DNA of 64,000 bases from Variovorax paradoxus (GTDB lineage: Bacteria > Pseudomonadota > Gammaproteobacteria > Burkholderiales > Burkholderiaceae_C). Below the pieces are notes generated by a model. It was given only the letters and a program-made list of their open reading frames with translations. It was not told the origin of the DNA and ran no database searches. This document shows, piece by piece, positions 41,836 through 50,168 of the stretch (the stretch's first letter is position 1; each line of letters opens with the position of its first letter). The translations under genes and the position numbers were made by a program. The stretch is taken from positions 186,001 through 250,000 of the forward strand of contig NZ_JAGGNW010000009.1 of assembly GCF_018614875.1 (NCBI RefSeq), written 5' to 3'.

Positions 41836-42156
41836 TCAGGAGGGCGAAGAGGAAACGGAGGTGGCGGGACGCTGCGCGCCGTCGGTGCGCATCAACTGCA
41901 GCAACTCGACCACCTCGGCCCCGGCCCATGCGGGCTCGGGCTCCTTTCTTCGCAGGAGAAGATCGAGGAGATCGTTGTCCGACAGGTCCATCAATGTCTC
42001 CATCGCTCCCGCCTGGCCAACGGTCATGCGGGATTCGTGCCGCTCGAAGAAGCGGGCGATGAACAGGTCGTTCTCGAGCAGGCCGCGCCGGCAGCGCCAT
42101 TTCAGCTTGCTCAGCGCGCGTTCGCTGATCGCGTCGGTGCCGGACGTGTTGGCCAT
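41836..42156 (-). CDS. sdhE: Succinate dehydrogenase flavinylation factor SdhE
   Basis: SdhE attaches FAD covalently to SdhA. The 106-residue protein has the conserved R-R-G-L-L-E-N-D motif near residue 23 (the functional R-G-x-x-E) and D-L-S-D-N-D-L-L-D-L-L near residue 57; a 20-residue Ser/Thr-rich tail is longer than in Escherichia coli. It starts seven bases after the sdhB stop and is followed by gltA after 25 bases. No ygfX partner is adjacent; a YgfX-like gene is at 9285. Confidence 0.94.
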   Translation of the reverse strand: MANTSGTDAISERALSKLKWRCRRGLLENDLFIARFFERHESRMTVGQAGAMETLMDLSDNDLLDLLLRRKEPEPAWAGAEVVELLQLMRTDGAQRPATSVSSSPS

Positions 42157-42162
42157 GTTTTT

Positions 42163-42864
42163 TCAGATGGCGCGACGCACCATCAGTTCCTTGATCTTGC
42201 CGATGGCTTTGGTGGGGTTCAGGTTCTTCGGGCACACGTCGACGCAGTTCATGATCGTGTGGCAGCGGAACAGGCGGTACGGGTCTTCGAGGTTGTCCAG
42301 GCGTTCGGCGGTGGCTTCGTCGCGGCTGTCGGCGATGAAGCGGTAGGCCTGCAGCAGGCCGGCCGGGCCTACGAACTTGTCGGGGTTCCACCAGAAGCTC
42401 GGGCAGCTGGTGGAGCAGCTCGCGCACAGGATGCACTCGTACAGGCCGTTGAGCTCGTCGCGCTCTTCGGGCGACTGCAGGCGCTCCTTTTCGGGCGGCA
42501 CGTTGTCGTTCTGCAGGTACGGCTTGATCGAGTTGTACTGCTTGAAGAACTGCGTCATGTCGACGATCAGGTCGCGGATGACGGGCAGGCCCGGCAGCGG
42601 CTTCAGCACGATCGTGCCCTTGAGCGTAAGCATGTTGGTCAGGCAGGCGAGGCCGTTCTTGCCGTTGATGTTCATCGCGTCGGAGCCGCAGACGCCTTCG
42701 CGGCACGAGCGGCGGAACGACAGCGTCGGATCTTGCGCCTTGAGCTTCATGAGGGCGTCGAGCAGCATGCGTTCGTGGCCGTCGAGTTCGATCTCGATCG
42801 TCTGCATGTAGGGCTTGGCGTCCTTGTCCGGGTCGTAGCGGTAGATCTGGAATGTGCGCTTCAT
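42163..42864 (-). CDS. sdhB: Succinate dehydrogenase iron-sulfur subunit
   Basis: SdhB carries electrons from the flavin to quinone. The 233-residue protein has the 2Fe-2S ligands in S-C-R-E-G-V-C-G-S-D and G-L-A-C near residue 60. The 4Fe-4S/3Fe-4S ligands are C-I-L-C-A-S-C-S-T-S-C-P near residue 145 and C-H-T-I-M-N-C-V-D-V-C-P-K near residue 205. It lies between sdhA and sdhE in the minus-strand operon. Confidence 0.97.
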   Translation of the reverse strand: MKRTFQIYRYDPDKDAKPYMQTIEIELDGHERMLLDALMKLKAQDPTLSFRRSCREGVCGSDAMNINGKNGLACLTNMLTLKGTIVLKPLPGLPVIRDLIVDMTQFFKQYNSIKPYLQNDNVPPEKERLQSPEERDELNGLYECILCASCSTSCPSFWWNPDKFVGPAGLLQAYRFIADSRDEATAERLDNLEDPYRLFRCHTIMNCVDVCPKNLNPTKAIGKIKELMVRRAI

Positions 42865-42895
42865 CGTGAAACCTTGTGATGTTGTTCTTGCTTGC

Positions 42896-44704
42896 TTAGA
42901 ACGTACGGACCTTGGGAGGAACGGAGTCGACCGTCAGCGGCTTGAGATTGACCGGCTTGTAGGAAAGGCGGTTGTCCTGGCTGTACCAGAGCGTGTGCTT
43001 CATCCAGTTGGCGTCGTCGCGGCCGAGCGGCGCGACCGGGTCGTCGGCCGGGCGTTCGTAGTCTTCGACCGTGTGCGCGCCGCGGCATTCCTTGCGGGCG
43101 GCCGCGGAAACCATCGTGGCCTGCGCCACTTCGATCAGGTTGTCGACTTCCAGCGCCTCGATGCGCGCGGTGTTGAACACCTTGGACTTGTCCTTCAGGC
43201 CGATGGCGTTGACGCGCTCGCGCACCGCGGCGATCTTGACCACGCCTTCGTCCATCGAGGCCTGCTTGCGGAACACGGCAGCGTGCTGCTGCATGACGGC
43301 GCGGATTTCGCCGGCCACGTCCTGTGCGTATTCGCCCTCGGTGGCTGCCTCGAGGCGGTTCAGGCGCTCCAGCGTGCGGTCGGCGGCATCGGCCGGCAGC
43401 GCCTTGTGCTCCTTCAGCTTGTCGTTGAACTCGACGATGTGGTTGCCGGCCGCGCGGCCGAACACCAGCAGGTCGAGCAGCGAATTGGTGCCCAGGCGGT
43501 TGGCGCCGTGCACGCTCACGCAGGAGCATTCGCCCACCGCATAGAGGCCGTTCACCACGGCGCTGTTCTGGTCGCCCTGCTGCACCACGACCTGGCCGTT
43601 GATGTTGGTCGGGATGCCGCCCATCTGGTAGTGGATGGTCGGCACCACGGGAATCGGCTCCTTGGTGATGTCGACGTTGGCGAAGTTCACGCCGATCTCG
43701 TACACCGAGGGCAGGCGCTTGTGGATGGTCTCGGCACCGAGGTGGTCGAGCTTCAGCAGCACGTAATCCTTGTTGGGACCGCAGCCGCGGCCTTCCTTGA
43801 TTTCCTGGTCCATCGAGCGCGAGACGAAGTCGCGCGGTGCCAGGTCCTTCAGCGTGGGCGCATAGCGCTCCATGAAGCGTTCGCCGTTGCTGTTGAGCAG
43901 GATCGCGCCCTCGCCGCGGCAGCCTTCGGTCAGCAGCACGCCGGCGCCGGCCACGCCGGTCGGATGGAACTGCCAGAACTCCATGTCCTGCAGCGGAATG
44001 CCCGAACGCGCGGCCATGCCCAGGCCGTCGCCGGTGTTGATGAAGGCGTTGGTCGAGGCCTGGAAGATGCGGCCCGCGCCGCCGGTGGCCAGCAGCACGG
44101 TCTTGGCCTGCAGGATGTGCAGGTCGCCGGTTTCCATTTCGAGCGCGGTCACGCCGACCACGTCGCCTTCGGCGTCGCGGATCAGGTCGAGCGCCATCCA
44201 CTCGACGAAGAACTGGGTGCGGGCTTCGACGTTCTTCTGGTAGAGCGTGTGCAGCATCGCGTGGCCGGTGCGGTCGGCCGCGGCGCAGGCGCGCTGCACG
44301 GGCTTCTCGCCGTAGTTGGCGGTGTGGCCGCCGAACGGACGCTGGTAGATGGTGCCGTCGGGGTTGCGGTCGAAGGGCATGCCGAAGTGTTCGAGCTCGT
44401 ACACCACCTTGGGTGCTTCGCGGCACATGAACTCGATCGCGTCCTGGTCGCCGAGCCAGTCGGAACCCTTGATCGTGTCGTAGAAGTGGTAGTGCCAGTT
44501 GTCCTCGCTCATGTTGCCGAGCGATGCGCCCACGCCGCCTTGCGCGGCGACGGTGTGCGAACGGGTGGGGAACACCTTGGAGAGCACGGCCACGTTGAGG
44601 CCGGCACGGGCCAGTTGCAGCGAGGCGCGCATGCCGGAGCCGCCGGCGCCGACGATCACGACGTCGAACTTGCGCTTGGTGATTTGTTCTTTTGTGTAGG
44701 TCAT
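42896..44704 (-). CDS. sdhA: Succinate dehydrogenase flavoprotein subunit
   Basis: SdhA oxidises succinate to fumarate. The 602-residue protein has the FAD-binding V-I-V-G-A-G-G-S-G-M near residue 17 and the covalent FAD histidine at about His50 in R-S-H-T-V-A-A-Q-G-G. The substrate-site H-P-T-G motif and the late R-G-A-H segment are also present. It starts 15 bases after sdhD. Confidence 0.97.
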   Translation of the reverse strand: MTYTKEQITKRKFDVVIVGAGGSGMRASLQLARAGLNVAVLSKVFPTRSHTVAAQGGVGASLGNMSEDNWHYHFYDTIKGSDWLGDQDAIEFMCREAPKVVYELEHFGMPFDRNPDGTIYQRPFGGHTANYGEKPVQRACAAADRTGHAMLHTLYQKNVEARTQFFVEWMALDLIRDAEGDVVGVTALEMETGDLHILQAKTVLLATGGAGRIFQASTNAFINTGDGLGMAARSGIPLQDMEFWQFHPTGVAGAGVLLTEGCRGEGAILLNSNGERFMERYAPTLKDLAPRDFVSRSMDQEIKEGRGCGPNKDYVLLKLDHLGAETIHKRLPSVYEIGVNFANVDITKEPIPVVPTIHYQMGGIPTNINGQVVVQQGDQNSAVVNGLYAVGECSCVSVHGANRLGTNSLLDLLVFGRAAGNHIVEFNDKLKEHKALPADAADRTLERLNRLEAATEGEYAQDVAGEIRAVMQQHAAVFRKQASMDEGVVKIAAVRERVNAIGLKDKSKVFNTARIEALEVDNLIEVAQATMVSAAARKECRGAHTVEDYERPADDPVAPLGRDDANWMKHTLWYSQDNRLSYKPVNLKPLTVDSVPPKVRTF

Positions 44705-44719
44705 GGTGGGGATGTCAGG

Positions 44720-45085
44720 TCAGATCTTCCAAAGCACTTGAATGGCCCAACCCGCACAACCGACAAGCCAGACGATGGTGAAAATTTGCAGGCCGAGGCG
44801 GATGCCGACGGGCTGGACGTAGTCCATCCACACGTCGCGCATGCCCACCCACACGTGATAGAGCAGGGCAGCGATCACGGAGAAGGTCAGCACCTTCATC
44901 CACTGCGCGGCGAAGATGCCGGCCCAGAGGTCGTAGCCGATGGGGCCGCGCGAGAAGATCAGCTGCGCGAGCAGGATGATCGTGAAGAGCGCCATCAGGC
45001 CGCCCGTGATGCGCTGGCTGAGCCAGTCGCGCAAACCGTAATGTGCGCCGACGACGATGCGCTTGGAGCCGTAATTCACAGACAT
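44720..45085 (-). CDS. sdhD: Succinate dehydrogenase membrane anchor subunit D
   Basis: This 121-residue protein has three membrane segments and Q-R-I-T-G near residue 24. The haem-ligand region H-V-W-V-G-M-R-D-V-W-M-D-Y follows the second helix. It anchors SdhAB and helps bind quinone and haem b. It lies 13 bases after the sdhC stop in the minus-strand operon. Confidence 0.95.
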   Translation of the reverse strand: MSVNYGSKRIVVGAHYGLRDWLSQRITGGLMALFTIILLAQLIFSRGPIGYDLWAGIFAAQWMKVLTFSVIAALLYHVWVGMRDVWMDYVQPVGIRLGLQIFTIVWLVGCAGWAIQVLWKI

Positions 45086-45098
45086 GGGGGGCTCCTTC

Positions 45099-45545
45099 TC
45101 AGTACAGGCCGAACAGCTTGGCGCCGAGCACCACGGTGAGCAGGATGCTCAGGACCAGCGTGACCAGGGCCGAGCTGTGGCCGAACTCCTTGGTGACGGC
45201 GGCGTGGCTCACGTCCATCCAGAGATGGCGCAGGCCGGCGATGAAGTGGTGCAGGTAGGCCCAGATCAACGCGAGCGCGACCAGCTTGACGAACCAGCCC
45301 GGAACGAAACCAAGGCCGCTGTTGAAGGCGGCCTTGAATCTGGCGAAGGAGTAATCGGATGAAAGCGAGGTGTCGAACATCCAGATGATGAACGGCAGCA
45401 GCAGGAACATCAGTACGCCGCTGACGCGGTGCAGGATCGACACGATGCCGGCCGGCGGCAGCCGATAAGTCGTGAGATCGGTGAAGGCATTGATGTTCCG
45501 GAATTCGCGACGCGGTGGCCGGGGAGGAGTTGCAAGCTCTGTCAT
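45099..45545 (-). CDS. sdhC: Succinate dehydrogenase cytochrome b556 subunit C
   Basis: This 148-residue protein has three membrane helices and the family signature R-P-x-x-x-x-x-x-x-x-L-x-x-Y near residue 27 (here preceded by P-R-R-E-F-R-N). It has S-I-L-H-R-V-S-G-V near residue 40 and the haem-ligand H-F-I-A-G-L-R-H-L-W-M-D near residue 103. It is the first gene of sdhCDAB-sdhE-gltA. The 227-base gap before it holds three palindromes. Confidence 0.95.
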   Translation of the reverse strand: MTELATPPRPPRREFRNINAFTDLTTYRLPPAGIVSILHRVSGVLMFLLLPFIIWMFDTSLSSDYSFARFKAAFNSGLGFVPGWFVKLVALALIWAYLHHFIAGLRHLWMDVSHAAVTKEFGHSSALVTLVLSILLTVVLGAKLFGLY

Positions 45546-45627
45546 TGGGGGAGGCTTTCGTGGCTTGGTGGCTTGTTCTGAGAGCGAACGCTTTTGTTTC
45601 TTCTGGGGGGAATGCAAACAACGCAAA

Positions 45628-45651
45628 ATTCTATTGCAATGCACCATTGCA
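45628..45651 (-). promoter_or_regulatory. sdh promoter -10 with an overlapping operator-like palindrome
   Basis: On the minus strand TAGAAT (45633-45628) is a good -10 box 83 bases before sdhC. Just upstream lies TGCAATG-CAC-CATTGCA (45635-45651), a perfect 7-pair palindrome in the spacer where a repressor would block transcription. No good -35 is visible. The same core recurs at 45732-45742 and in part at 45763-45774. Confidence 0.45.
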
Positions 45652-45731
45652 TGGCGGAGGGGCCCGTGTCGGCGCAGCGCTGCAGTCGGATGCTGGCGGG
45701 TTCGCGGCGTGCTGCGCCCGCGTTTTTGGCG

Positions 45732-45742
45732 CTGCAATGCAG
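45732..45742. repeat. Palindrome CTGCAATGCAG in the gntR-sdhC gap
   Basis: CTGCA-A-TGCAG is a perfect 5-pair palindrome and repeats the TGCAATG core of the site at 45635-45651. It lies 187 bases before sdhC. Confidence 0.4.
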
Positions 45743-45762
45743 TGGGGTCGTGATGCCATCTG

Positions 45763-45774
45763 GATTGCGCAATC
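45763..45774. repeat. Palindrome GATTGCGCAATC at the end of gntR
   Basis: This is a perfect 12-base palindrome that overlaps the gntR stop codon (45773-45775). Its half-site GATTGC is related to the ATTGCA half-sites closer to sdhC. Confidence 0.4.
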
Positions 45775-46531
45775 AACCGAGCTGGTTGCGGTAGTGGTGG
45801 GTGTCGGTGCGGTACAGGCCGCGGCGCAATTCCATCGGCATGTCGTGGTACGTGTGGGCCAGGCGCTCCACGCTGAGCAAGGGCATCTGCAGCGACACGT
45901 CGAGCAGCGCCGCCTGGTCCGCATCGGGCAGCACCGCACGGATCTTTTCTTCCGCGCGCACCATGCGCACGCCGAATTCGGTTTCGAACATGGCGTACAT
46001 CGGGCCCGGCCAGGCCCGCAGCCGCTCGGCGGTCAGGCCCTTGAACGGCGCGCCGGGGAGCCAGAGATCTTCGAGGATGGTGGGCACGCCCCCATAGGCG
46101 AGCACGCGCCGCACCTGCAGCACCGCGTCGCCCGTGCGCAGGCCCAGTGCGCGCGCCACGTCGGCCGAGGCGCGCTGGCGGCGGCAATCGACGATGGTGC
46201 GCTCGGCGGGGCCTTCGGTGCTCGGGGAGCCGGCATCCGGCACCAGCTTGAGGAAGCGGTATTGAACGTGCTGCTCGGCATGCGTGGCGACGAAGGTGCC
46301 CTTGCCCTGGCGCCGCACCACGAGGTTTTCGGCCGCCAGTTCGTCGATGGCCTTGCGCACCGTGCCCTGGCTCACGCGGTAGCGCACCGCAAGATCCATC
46401 TCGCTCGGAATCGGCTCGCCGGGCTTCCACTCGCCGGCCTGCAGGCTCTGCAGGATCAGTGTCTTGATCTGCTGATAGAGCGGGCTGAAGGAGGGCGTCG
46501 CGGAATCTTCGAGGACGGTGGAGGCATTCAT
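45773..46531 (-). CDS. GntR family regulator with UTRA domain (HutC type), TCA-linked
   Basis: This 252-residue regulator has an N-terminal winged helix (about residues 15-83; Y-Q-Q-I-K-T-L-I-L and S-Q-G-T-V-R-K-A-I-D-E-L, then G-K-G-T-F-V) and a C-terminal UTRA effector domain. It stands between sdhC and mdh in the heart of a TCA gene cluster. It is divergent from mdh and upstream of, and parallel to, sdh. A palindrome TCTTATATAAGA lies in its own promoter region. Control of sdh and mdh is an inference. I chose ATG 46531; a longer start would lie at 46570, inside the operator region. Confidence 0.9.
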   Translation of the reverse strand: MNASTVLEDSATPSFSPLYQQIKTLILQSLQAGEWKPGEPIPSEMDLAVRYRVSQGTVRKAIDELAAENLVVRRQGKGTFVATHAEQHVQYRFLKLVPDAGSPSTEGPAERTIVDCRRQRASADVARALGLRTGDAVLQVRRVLAYGGVPTILEDLWLPGAPFKGLTAERLRAWPGPMYAMFETEFGVRMVRAEEKIRAVLPDADQAALLDVSLQMPLLSVERLAHTYHDMPMELRRGLYRTDTHHYRNQLG

Positions 46532-46571
46532 GGCAGCGATGGGGTGCGCCGTGGCGGAACCTCGAAGCATA

Positions 46572-46616
46572 TCTTATATAAGACATAAGACGAGGCTCGT
46601 CGAATCGGCTTAAAAT
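46572..46616. promoter_or_regulatory. gntR/mdh intergenic operator and mdh promoter
   Basis: TCTTATATAAGA (46572-46583) is a perfect 12-base palindrome, followed at 46585-46591 by ATAAGAC, an extra copy of its right half. On the plus strand TAAAAT (46611-46616) is a plausible mdh -10; AAGACG (46587-46592) stands at the -35 position with an 18-base spacer and overlaps the extra half-site. The layout suggests a GntR site controlling both genes. Confidence 0.5.
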
Positions 46617-46717
46617 GCGGGCCGGCCTGCGCCGCGGGAAGGATTCCCGCCCTGCAGGACCATCGGCGCCCCGCGCGTCCGCCGATACCGTTTTTCACCA
46701 TCTTCTGGAGTCTTCCC

Positions 46718-47704
46718 ATGAGCAAAAAACCCGTCCGCGTTGCCGTCACCGGTGCCGCCGGCCAAATCGGTTACGCCCTGTTGTTCCGTATCGCTTCCGG
46801 CGAAATGCTCGGCAAGGACCAGCCGGTCATCCTGCAACTTCTCGAGATCCCCGACGAGAAGGCCCAGAAGGCGCTCAAGGGCGTGATGATGGAGCTCGAC
46901 GACTGCGCCTTCCCGCTCTTGGCCGGCATGGAAGCCCATGGCGATCCGATGACCGCCTTCAAGGATGTCGACTACGCGCTGCTGGTCGGTTCGCGTCCGC
47001 GCGGCCCGGGCATGGAGCGCGCCGAGCTGCTGGCCGTCAACGGCGCCATCTTCACGGCGCAGGGCAAGGCACTCAACGCCGTGGCCAGCCGCAACGTCAA
47101 GGTGCTGGTGGTCGGCAACCCGGCCAACACCAACGCCTACATCGCGATGAAGAGCGCACCGGACCTGCCGCGCAAGAACTTCACCGCCATGCTGCGCCTG
47201 GACCACAACCGCGCCGCCAGCCAGATCGCCGCCAAGACCGGCAAGCCCGTGGCCGATATCGAGAAGCTCACCGTCTGGGGCAACCACTCGCCCACGATGT
47301 ACGCCGACTACCGCTTTGCCACCATCAAGGGCGAAAGCGTTGCCAAGCTGATCAACGACCAGGAATGGAACGCCAACACCTTCCTGCCGACCGTCGGCAA
47401 GCGCGGCGCAGCCATCATCGAAGCACGCGGCCTGTCGTCGGCTGCCTCGGCCGCCAACGCCGCCATCGATCACATGCGCGACTGGGCCCTGGGCACCAAC
47501 GGCAAGTGGGTCACCATGGGCATTCCGTCGGATGGCCAGTACGGCATTCCGAAGGACACGATGTTCGGCTTCCCGGTCACCTGTGAAAACGGCGAGTACA
47601 AGCTGGTCGAAGGCCTGGAAATCGACGCCTTCAGCCAGGAACGCATCAACAAGACGCTGGAAGAGCTGCAAGGCGAACAAGCCGGCGTTGCGCACCTGAT
47701 CTAA
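46718..47704 (+). CDS. mdh: Malate dehydrogenase
   Basis: Mdh oxidises malate to oxaloacetate with NAD. The 328-residue protein has the nucleotide-binding [10 protein letters not shown] near residue 10, the substrate arginines in [18 protein letters not shown], and the catalytic histidine in I-W-G-N-H-S-like W-G-N-H-S-P near residue 188. It belongs to the cytosolic-type (dimeric) group. It opens a plus-strand run that continues with tam, a CitE-like gene, an unknown gene and acnB. Confidence 0.97.
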   Translation: MSKKPVRVAVTGAAGQIGYALLFRIASGEMLGKDQPVILQLLEIPDEKAQKALKGVMMELDDCAFPLLAGMEAHGDPMTAFKDVDYALLVGSRPRGPGMERAELLAVNGAIFTAQGKALNAVASRNVKVLVVGNPANTNAYIAMKSAPDLPRKNFTAMLRLDHNRAASQIAAKTGKPVADIEKLTVWGNHSPTMYADYRFATIKGESVAKLINDQEWNANTFLPTVGKRGAAIIEARGLSSAASAANAAIDHMRDWALGTNGKWVTMGIPSDGQYGIPKDTMFGFPVTCENGEYKLVEGLEIDAFSQERINKTLEELQGEQAGVAHLI

Positions 47705-47719
47705 GCAGGACCGGCCGAC

Positions 47720-48499
47720 ATGCTCGACTGGAACCCCGCGCTCTATCGTCGCTACGAGGACGAGCGCACCCGCCCCGCCCAGGAACTCCTGGCGCGGGTG
47801 CCGTTGTCCGAGGCGGCCCGCGTGGTCGACCTCGGCTGCGGGCCGGGCAACTCCACCGAACTGCTGGCCCACCGGTTCCCGCAGGCGCAAGTCACGGGGA
47901 CCGACAACTCCGAAGCCATGCTGGCCAGCGCGCGTGAGCGCCTGCCGCAGGCGCGCTTCGAGTTGAGCGACATCGCGACCTGGGCGCCGCAAGACCAAGC
48001 GCCCGACCTCATTTATGCCAACGCGTCCCTGCAATGGGTGCCCGATCACGAAACGCTGATCCCGCGCTTGTTCGACGCGCTGGCCCCGGGTGGCGTGCTC
48101 GCCATCCAGATGCCCGACAACCGCCAGGAGCCCACGCACCGCCTGATGCGCGCGCTGGCGGCCGAAGCGCCCTGGGCCGAGCCCATCGGCGATGCCGACA
48201 AGCTGCGCACCCAGTTGCTGCCGCTCGGCGGCTACTACGACCTGCTGGCGCCGAAGGCGGCCAATGTCGATGTCTGGCACACGATTTATCAACACCGCAT
48301 GGCCGATGCTGCATCCATCGTCGAATGGGTGCGCGGCACAGGCCTGAAGCCCTTCGTCGACCGGCTGCCGCCCGACCTCCAGGCCAGCTACCTCGTCGAA
48401 TACGAACGCCGCGTGAACGAGGCCTATCCGGCGCGCACCGACGGCAAGCGGCTGCTCGCCTTCCCACGCATGTTCATCGTGGCGCAGAAAAAAGCATGA
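47720..48499 (+). CDS. tam: Trans-aconitate 2-methyltransferase
   Basis: Tam methylates trans-aconitate, a spontaneous isomer of the aconitase intermediate that inhibits aconitase. The 259-residue protein has the SAM-binding V-V-D-L-G-C-G-P-G-N at residues 35-44 and starts W-N-P-A-L-Y-x-x-Y-x-x-x-R-T-R-P-A, the Tam signature. It has A-N-A-S-L-Q-W near residue 96. It lies 15 bases after mdh and a few genes from acnB and acnA, which fits a damage-control role. Its TGA overlaps the next ATG. Confidence 0.93.
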   Translation: MLDWNPALYRRYEDERTRPAQELLARVPLSEAARVVDLGCGPGNSTELLAHRFPQAQVTGTDNSEAMLASARERLPQARFELSDIATWAPQDQAPDLIYANASLQWVPDHETLIPRLFDALAPGGVLAIQMPDNRQEPTHRLMRALAAEAPWAEPIGDADKLRTQLLPLGGYYDLLAPKAANVDVWHTIYQHRMADAASIVEWVRGTGLKPFVDRLPPDLQASYLVEYERRVNEAYPARTDGKRLLAFPRMFIVAQKKA

Positions 48500-49494
48500 C
48501 GAAAGCTGTCCACCCGGGTGAAGTGCTGCTCGGCGCGCAGGCCGGCGCCGTGACGCTGCCCGTCTGCGACCACTACAGCGGTGTCGAAGCGCGCATGAAG
48601 AAGAGCCTGGCGCTGCAGGCCGAGATGGCCGAGGAGTTCGGCGCCTGCGTGTTCGACGTGACCCTCGACTGCGAAGACGGCGCCCCCGTGGGCGGCGAGG
48701 CGGAGCATGCCGCGCTCGTGACCGAACTCGCATTGGGGGCCAGACCGGGTCTGCGGGTGGGCGTTCGTGTTCACCCTGTGGACCATCCCGCCTTCGCCGG
48801 CGACGTGGTCACCATTGCCGGCCGCGCCGGCCACCGGCTCAGCCACCTGATGGTGCCCAAGGTGGAGTCCGTGGCCGATGTGGTGCAGGCGGTGGCGGCG
48901 CTCGAGGCGGCGGATGCCGATGCGCTGCCGCTGCATGTGCTGATCGAATCGCCGCTGGCCGTGCACAACGCGTTCGAGATTGCGGCGTATCCGCGCGTGC
49001 AATCGCTGAGTTTCGGCCTGATGGACTTCGTTTCCGCCCATGCGGGCGCCATTCCCTCCGATGGCATGGGGGCCGTCGGCCAGTTCACGCATCCGCTGGT
49101 GGTGCGCGCCAAGCTGGCCATCGCATCCGCGGCGCATGCCTACGGCAAGGTGCCTTCGCACTGCGTGGTCACCGAGTTCAACGACACCGACGCCATGCGC
49201 ATGGCAGCCCGCAAGGCCGCCACCGAATTCGGCTACACGCGCATGTGGAGCATTCACCCGAACCAGATCCGGCCCATCCTGGAGGCGTTTGCGCCCGACG
49301 AGGCGCAGATTCAAGTTGCCACACAAATCATTGCAAAAGCCGCGGCCGCAGATTGGGCCCCGACCCAAATTGATGGCACATTGCACGACCGCGCGAGCTA
49401 TCGCCATTTTTGGCAAGTGCTGACGCGTGCCCACGCAACAGGGCGCGCGTTGCCCTCCGAGGCGAAAGCCTGGTTTGCAGTCGCGGCCTCCTGA
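48496..49494 (+). CDS. CoA ester lyase of the HpcH/HpaI (CitE-like) family
   Basis: This 332-residue TIM-barrel protein has D-V-T-L-D-C-E-D-G near residue 55 (metal and substrate site), M-V-P-K-V-E-S near residue 120, and L-I-E-S-P-L-A-V near residue 155. These mark the CitE-like/malyl-CoA lyase group, which includes L-malyl-CoA/beta-methylmalyl-CoA lyase and citramalyl-CoA lyase. CitD and CitF are absent, so it is not citrate lyase; the substrate is open. It shares ATGA with tam and precedes a secreted protein and acnB. Confidence 0.85.
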   Translation: MTKAVHPGEVLLGAQAGAVTLPVCDHYSGVEARMKKSLALQAEMAEEFGACVFDVTLDCEDGAPVGGEAEHAALVTELALGARPGLRVGVRVHPVDHPAFAGDVVTIAGRAGHRLSHLMVPKVESVADVVQAVAALEAADADALPLHVLIESPLAVHNAFEIAAYPRVQSLSFGLMDFVSAHAGAIPSDGMGAVGQFTHPLVVRAKLAIASAAHAYGKVPSHCVVTEFNDTDAMRMAARKAATEFGYTRMWSIHPNQIRPILEAFAPDEAQIQVATQIIAKAAAADWAPTQIDGTLHDRASYRHFWQVLTRAHATGRALPSEAKAWFAVAAS

Positions 49495-49532
49495 AACGAA
49501 ACCTTCGAACCCAGCCTCAAGGAAACCCCTAC

Positions 49533-50090
49533 ATGAAGAAAATTGCCCTGATCGCCGCACTGGCCCTGGCTCTGCCGTTCGGTGCCATGGCACAGAGCGC
49601 CGCGCCTGCCAAGCCGGCCGCCAAGTCCACCGAAGCCAAGAAGGCGCCAGCGAAGCGCCAGGTCACCCGCAAGGCGGCCAAGGCCGTCGAGGAAGTGACG
49701 CCCGTTGCCGACGACACCAACGTCGTGCTGAACGACGCCGACCTTGAAGTCGCCAAGCGCGTGTCGATCGGCAGGGCCCAGTGCGAACTCGGTGCTGACG
49801 TAACCGTGACGCCCGACGAGAAGAAGCCCGGCTTCTTCAACGTGTCCACCAAGGGCCTGAAGTACCGCATGCACCCGGTCGAAAGCCGCACCGGCGCCAT
49901 CCGCCTCGAAGACCCGCGTGCCGGCGCCATGTGGCTGCAATTGGGTAACAAGTCGATGCTGATGAACCAGAAGGCCGGCCTGCGCATTGCCGACGAATGC
50001 CAGACCGAAGCCCAGGTCGCCTTCGCCGCAGAAATGAAGAAGAACCCGCCGAAGGACCTTTTCGAAGGCGCCGATCCGGCCAAGAAGTAA
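49533..50090 (+). CDS. Secreted protein of unknown function
   Basis: This 185-residue protein has a clear signal peptide (M-K-K-I-A-L-I-A-A-L-A-L-A-L-P-F-G-A-M-A, cleavage about residue 21). A Lys/Ala/Pro-rich low-complexity linker (about 22-58) follows, then a compact domain of about 110 residues with two cysteines (R-A-Q-C-E-L-G and A-D-E-C-Q-T-E) that could pair. It has no membrane segment. I do not recognise the domain; the two-cysteine beta-rich look resembles periplasmic inhibitor-like proteins, but that is a guess. AAGGAAA precedes the ATG. It lies 38 bases after the CitE-like gene and 78 before acnB. Confidence 0.85.
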   Translation: MKKIALIAALALALPFGAMAQSAAPAKPAAKSTEAKKAPAKRQVTRKAAKAVEEVTPVADDTNVVLNDADLEVAKRVSIGRAQCELGADVTVTPDEKKPGFFNVSTKGLKYRMHPVESRTGAIRLEDPRAGAMWLQLGNKSMLMNQKAGLRIADECQTEAQVAFAAEMKKNPPKDLFEGADPAKK

Positions 50091-50168
50091 GCGTACCGAA
50101 CCGGGGTGCGGCGCGGCTCTTGCTTGCCGCGCTGCACACCCGCCAGCCCAGTTTCCGGAGAAAAGAAG

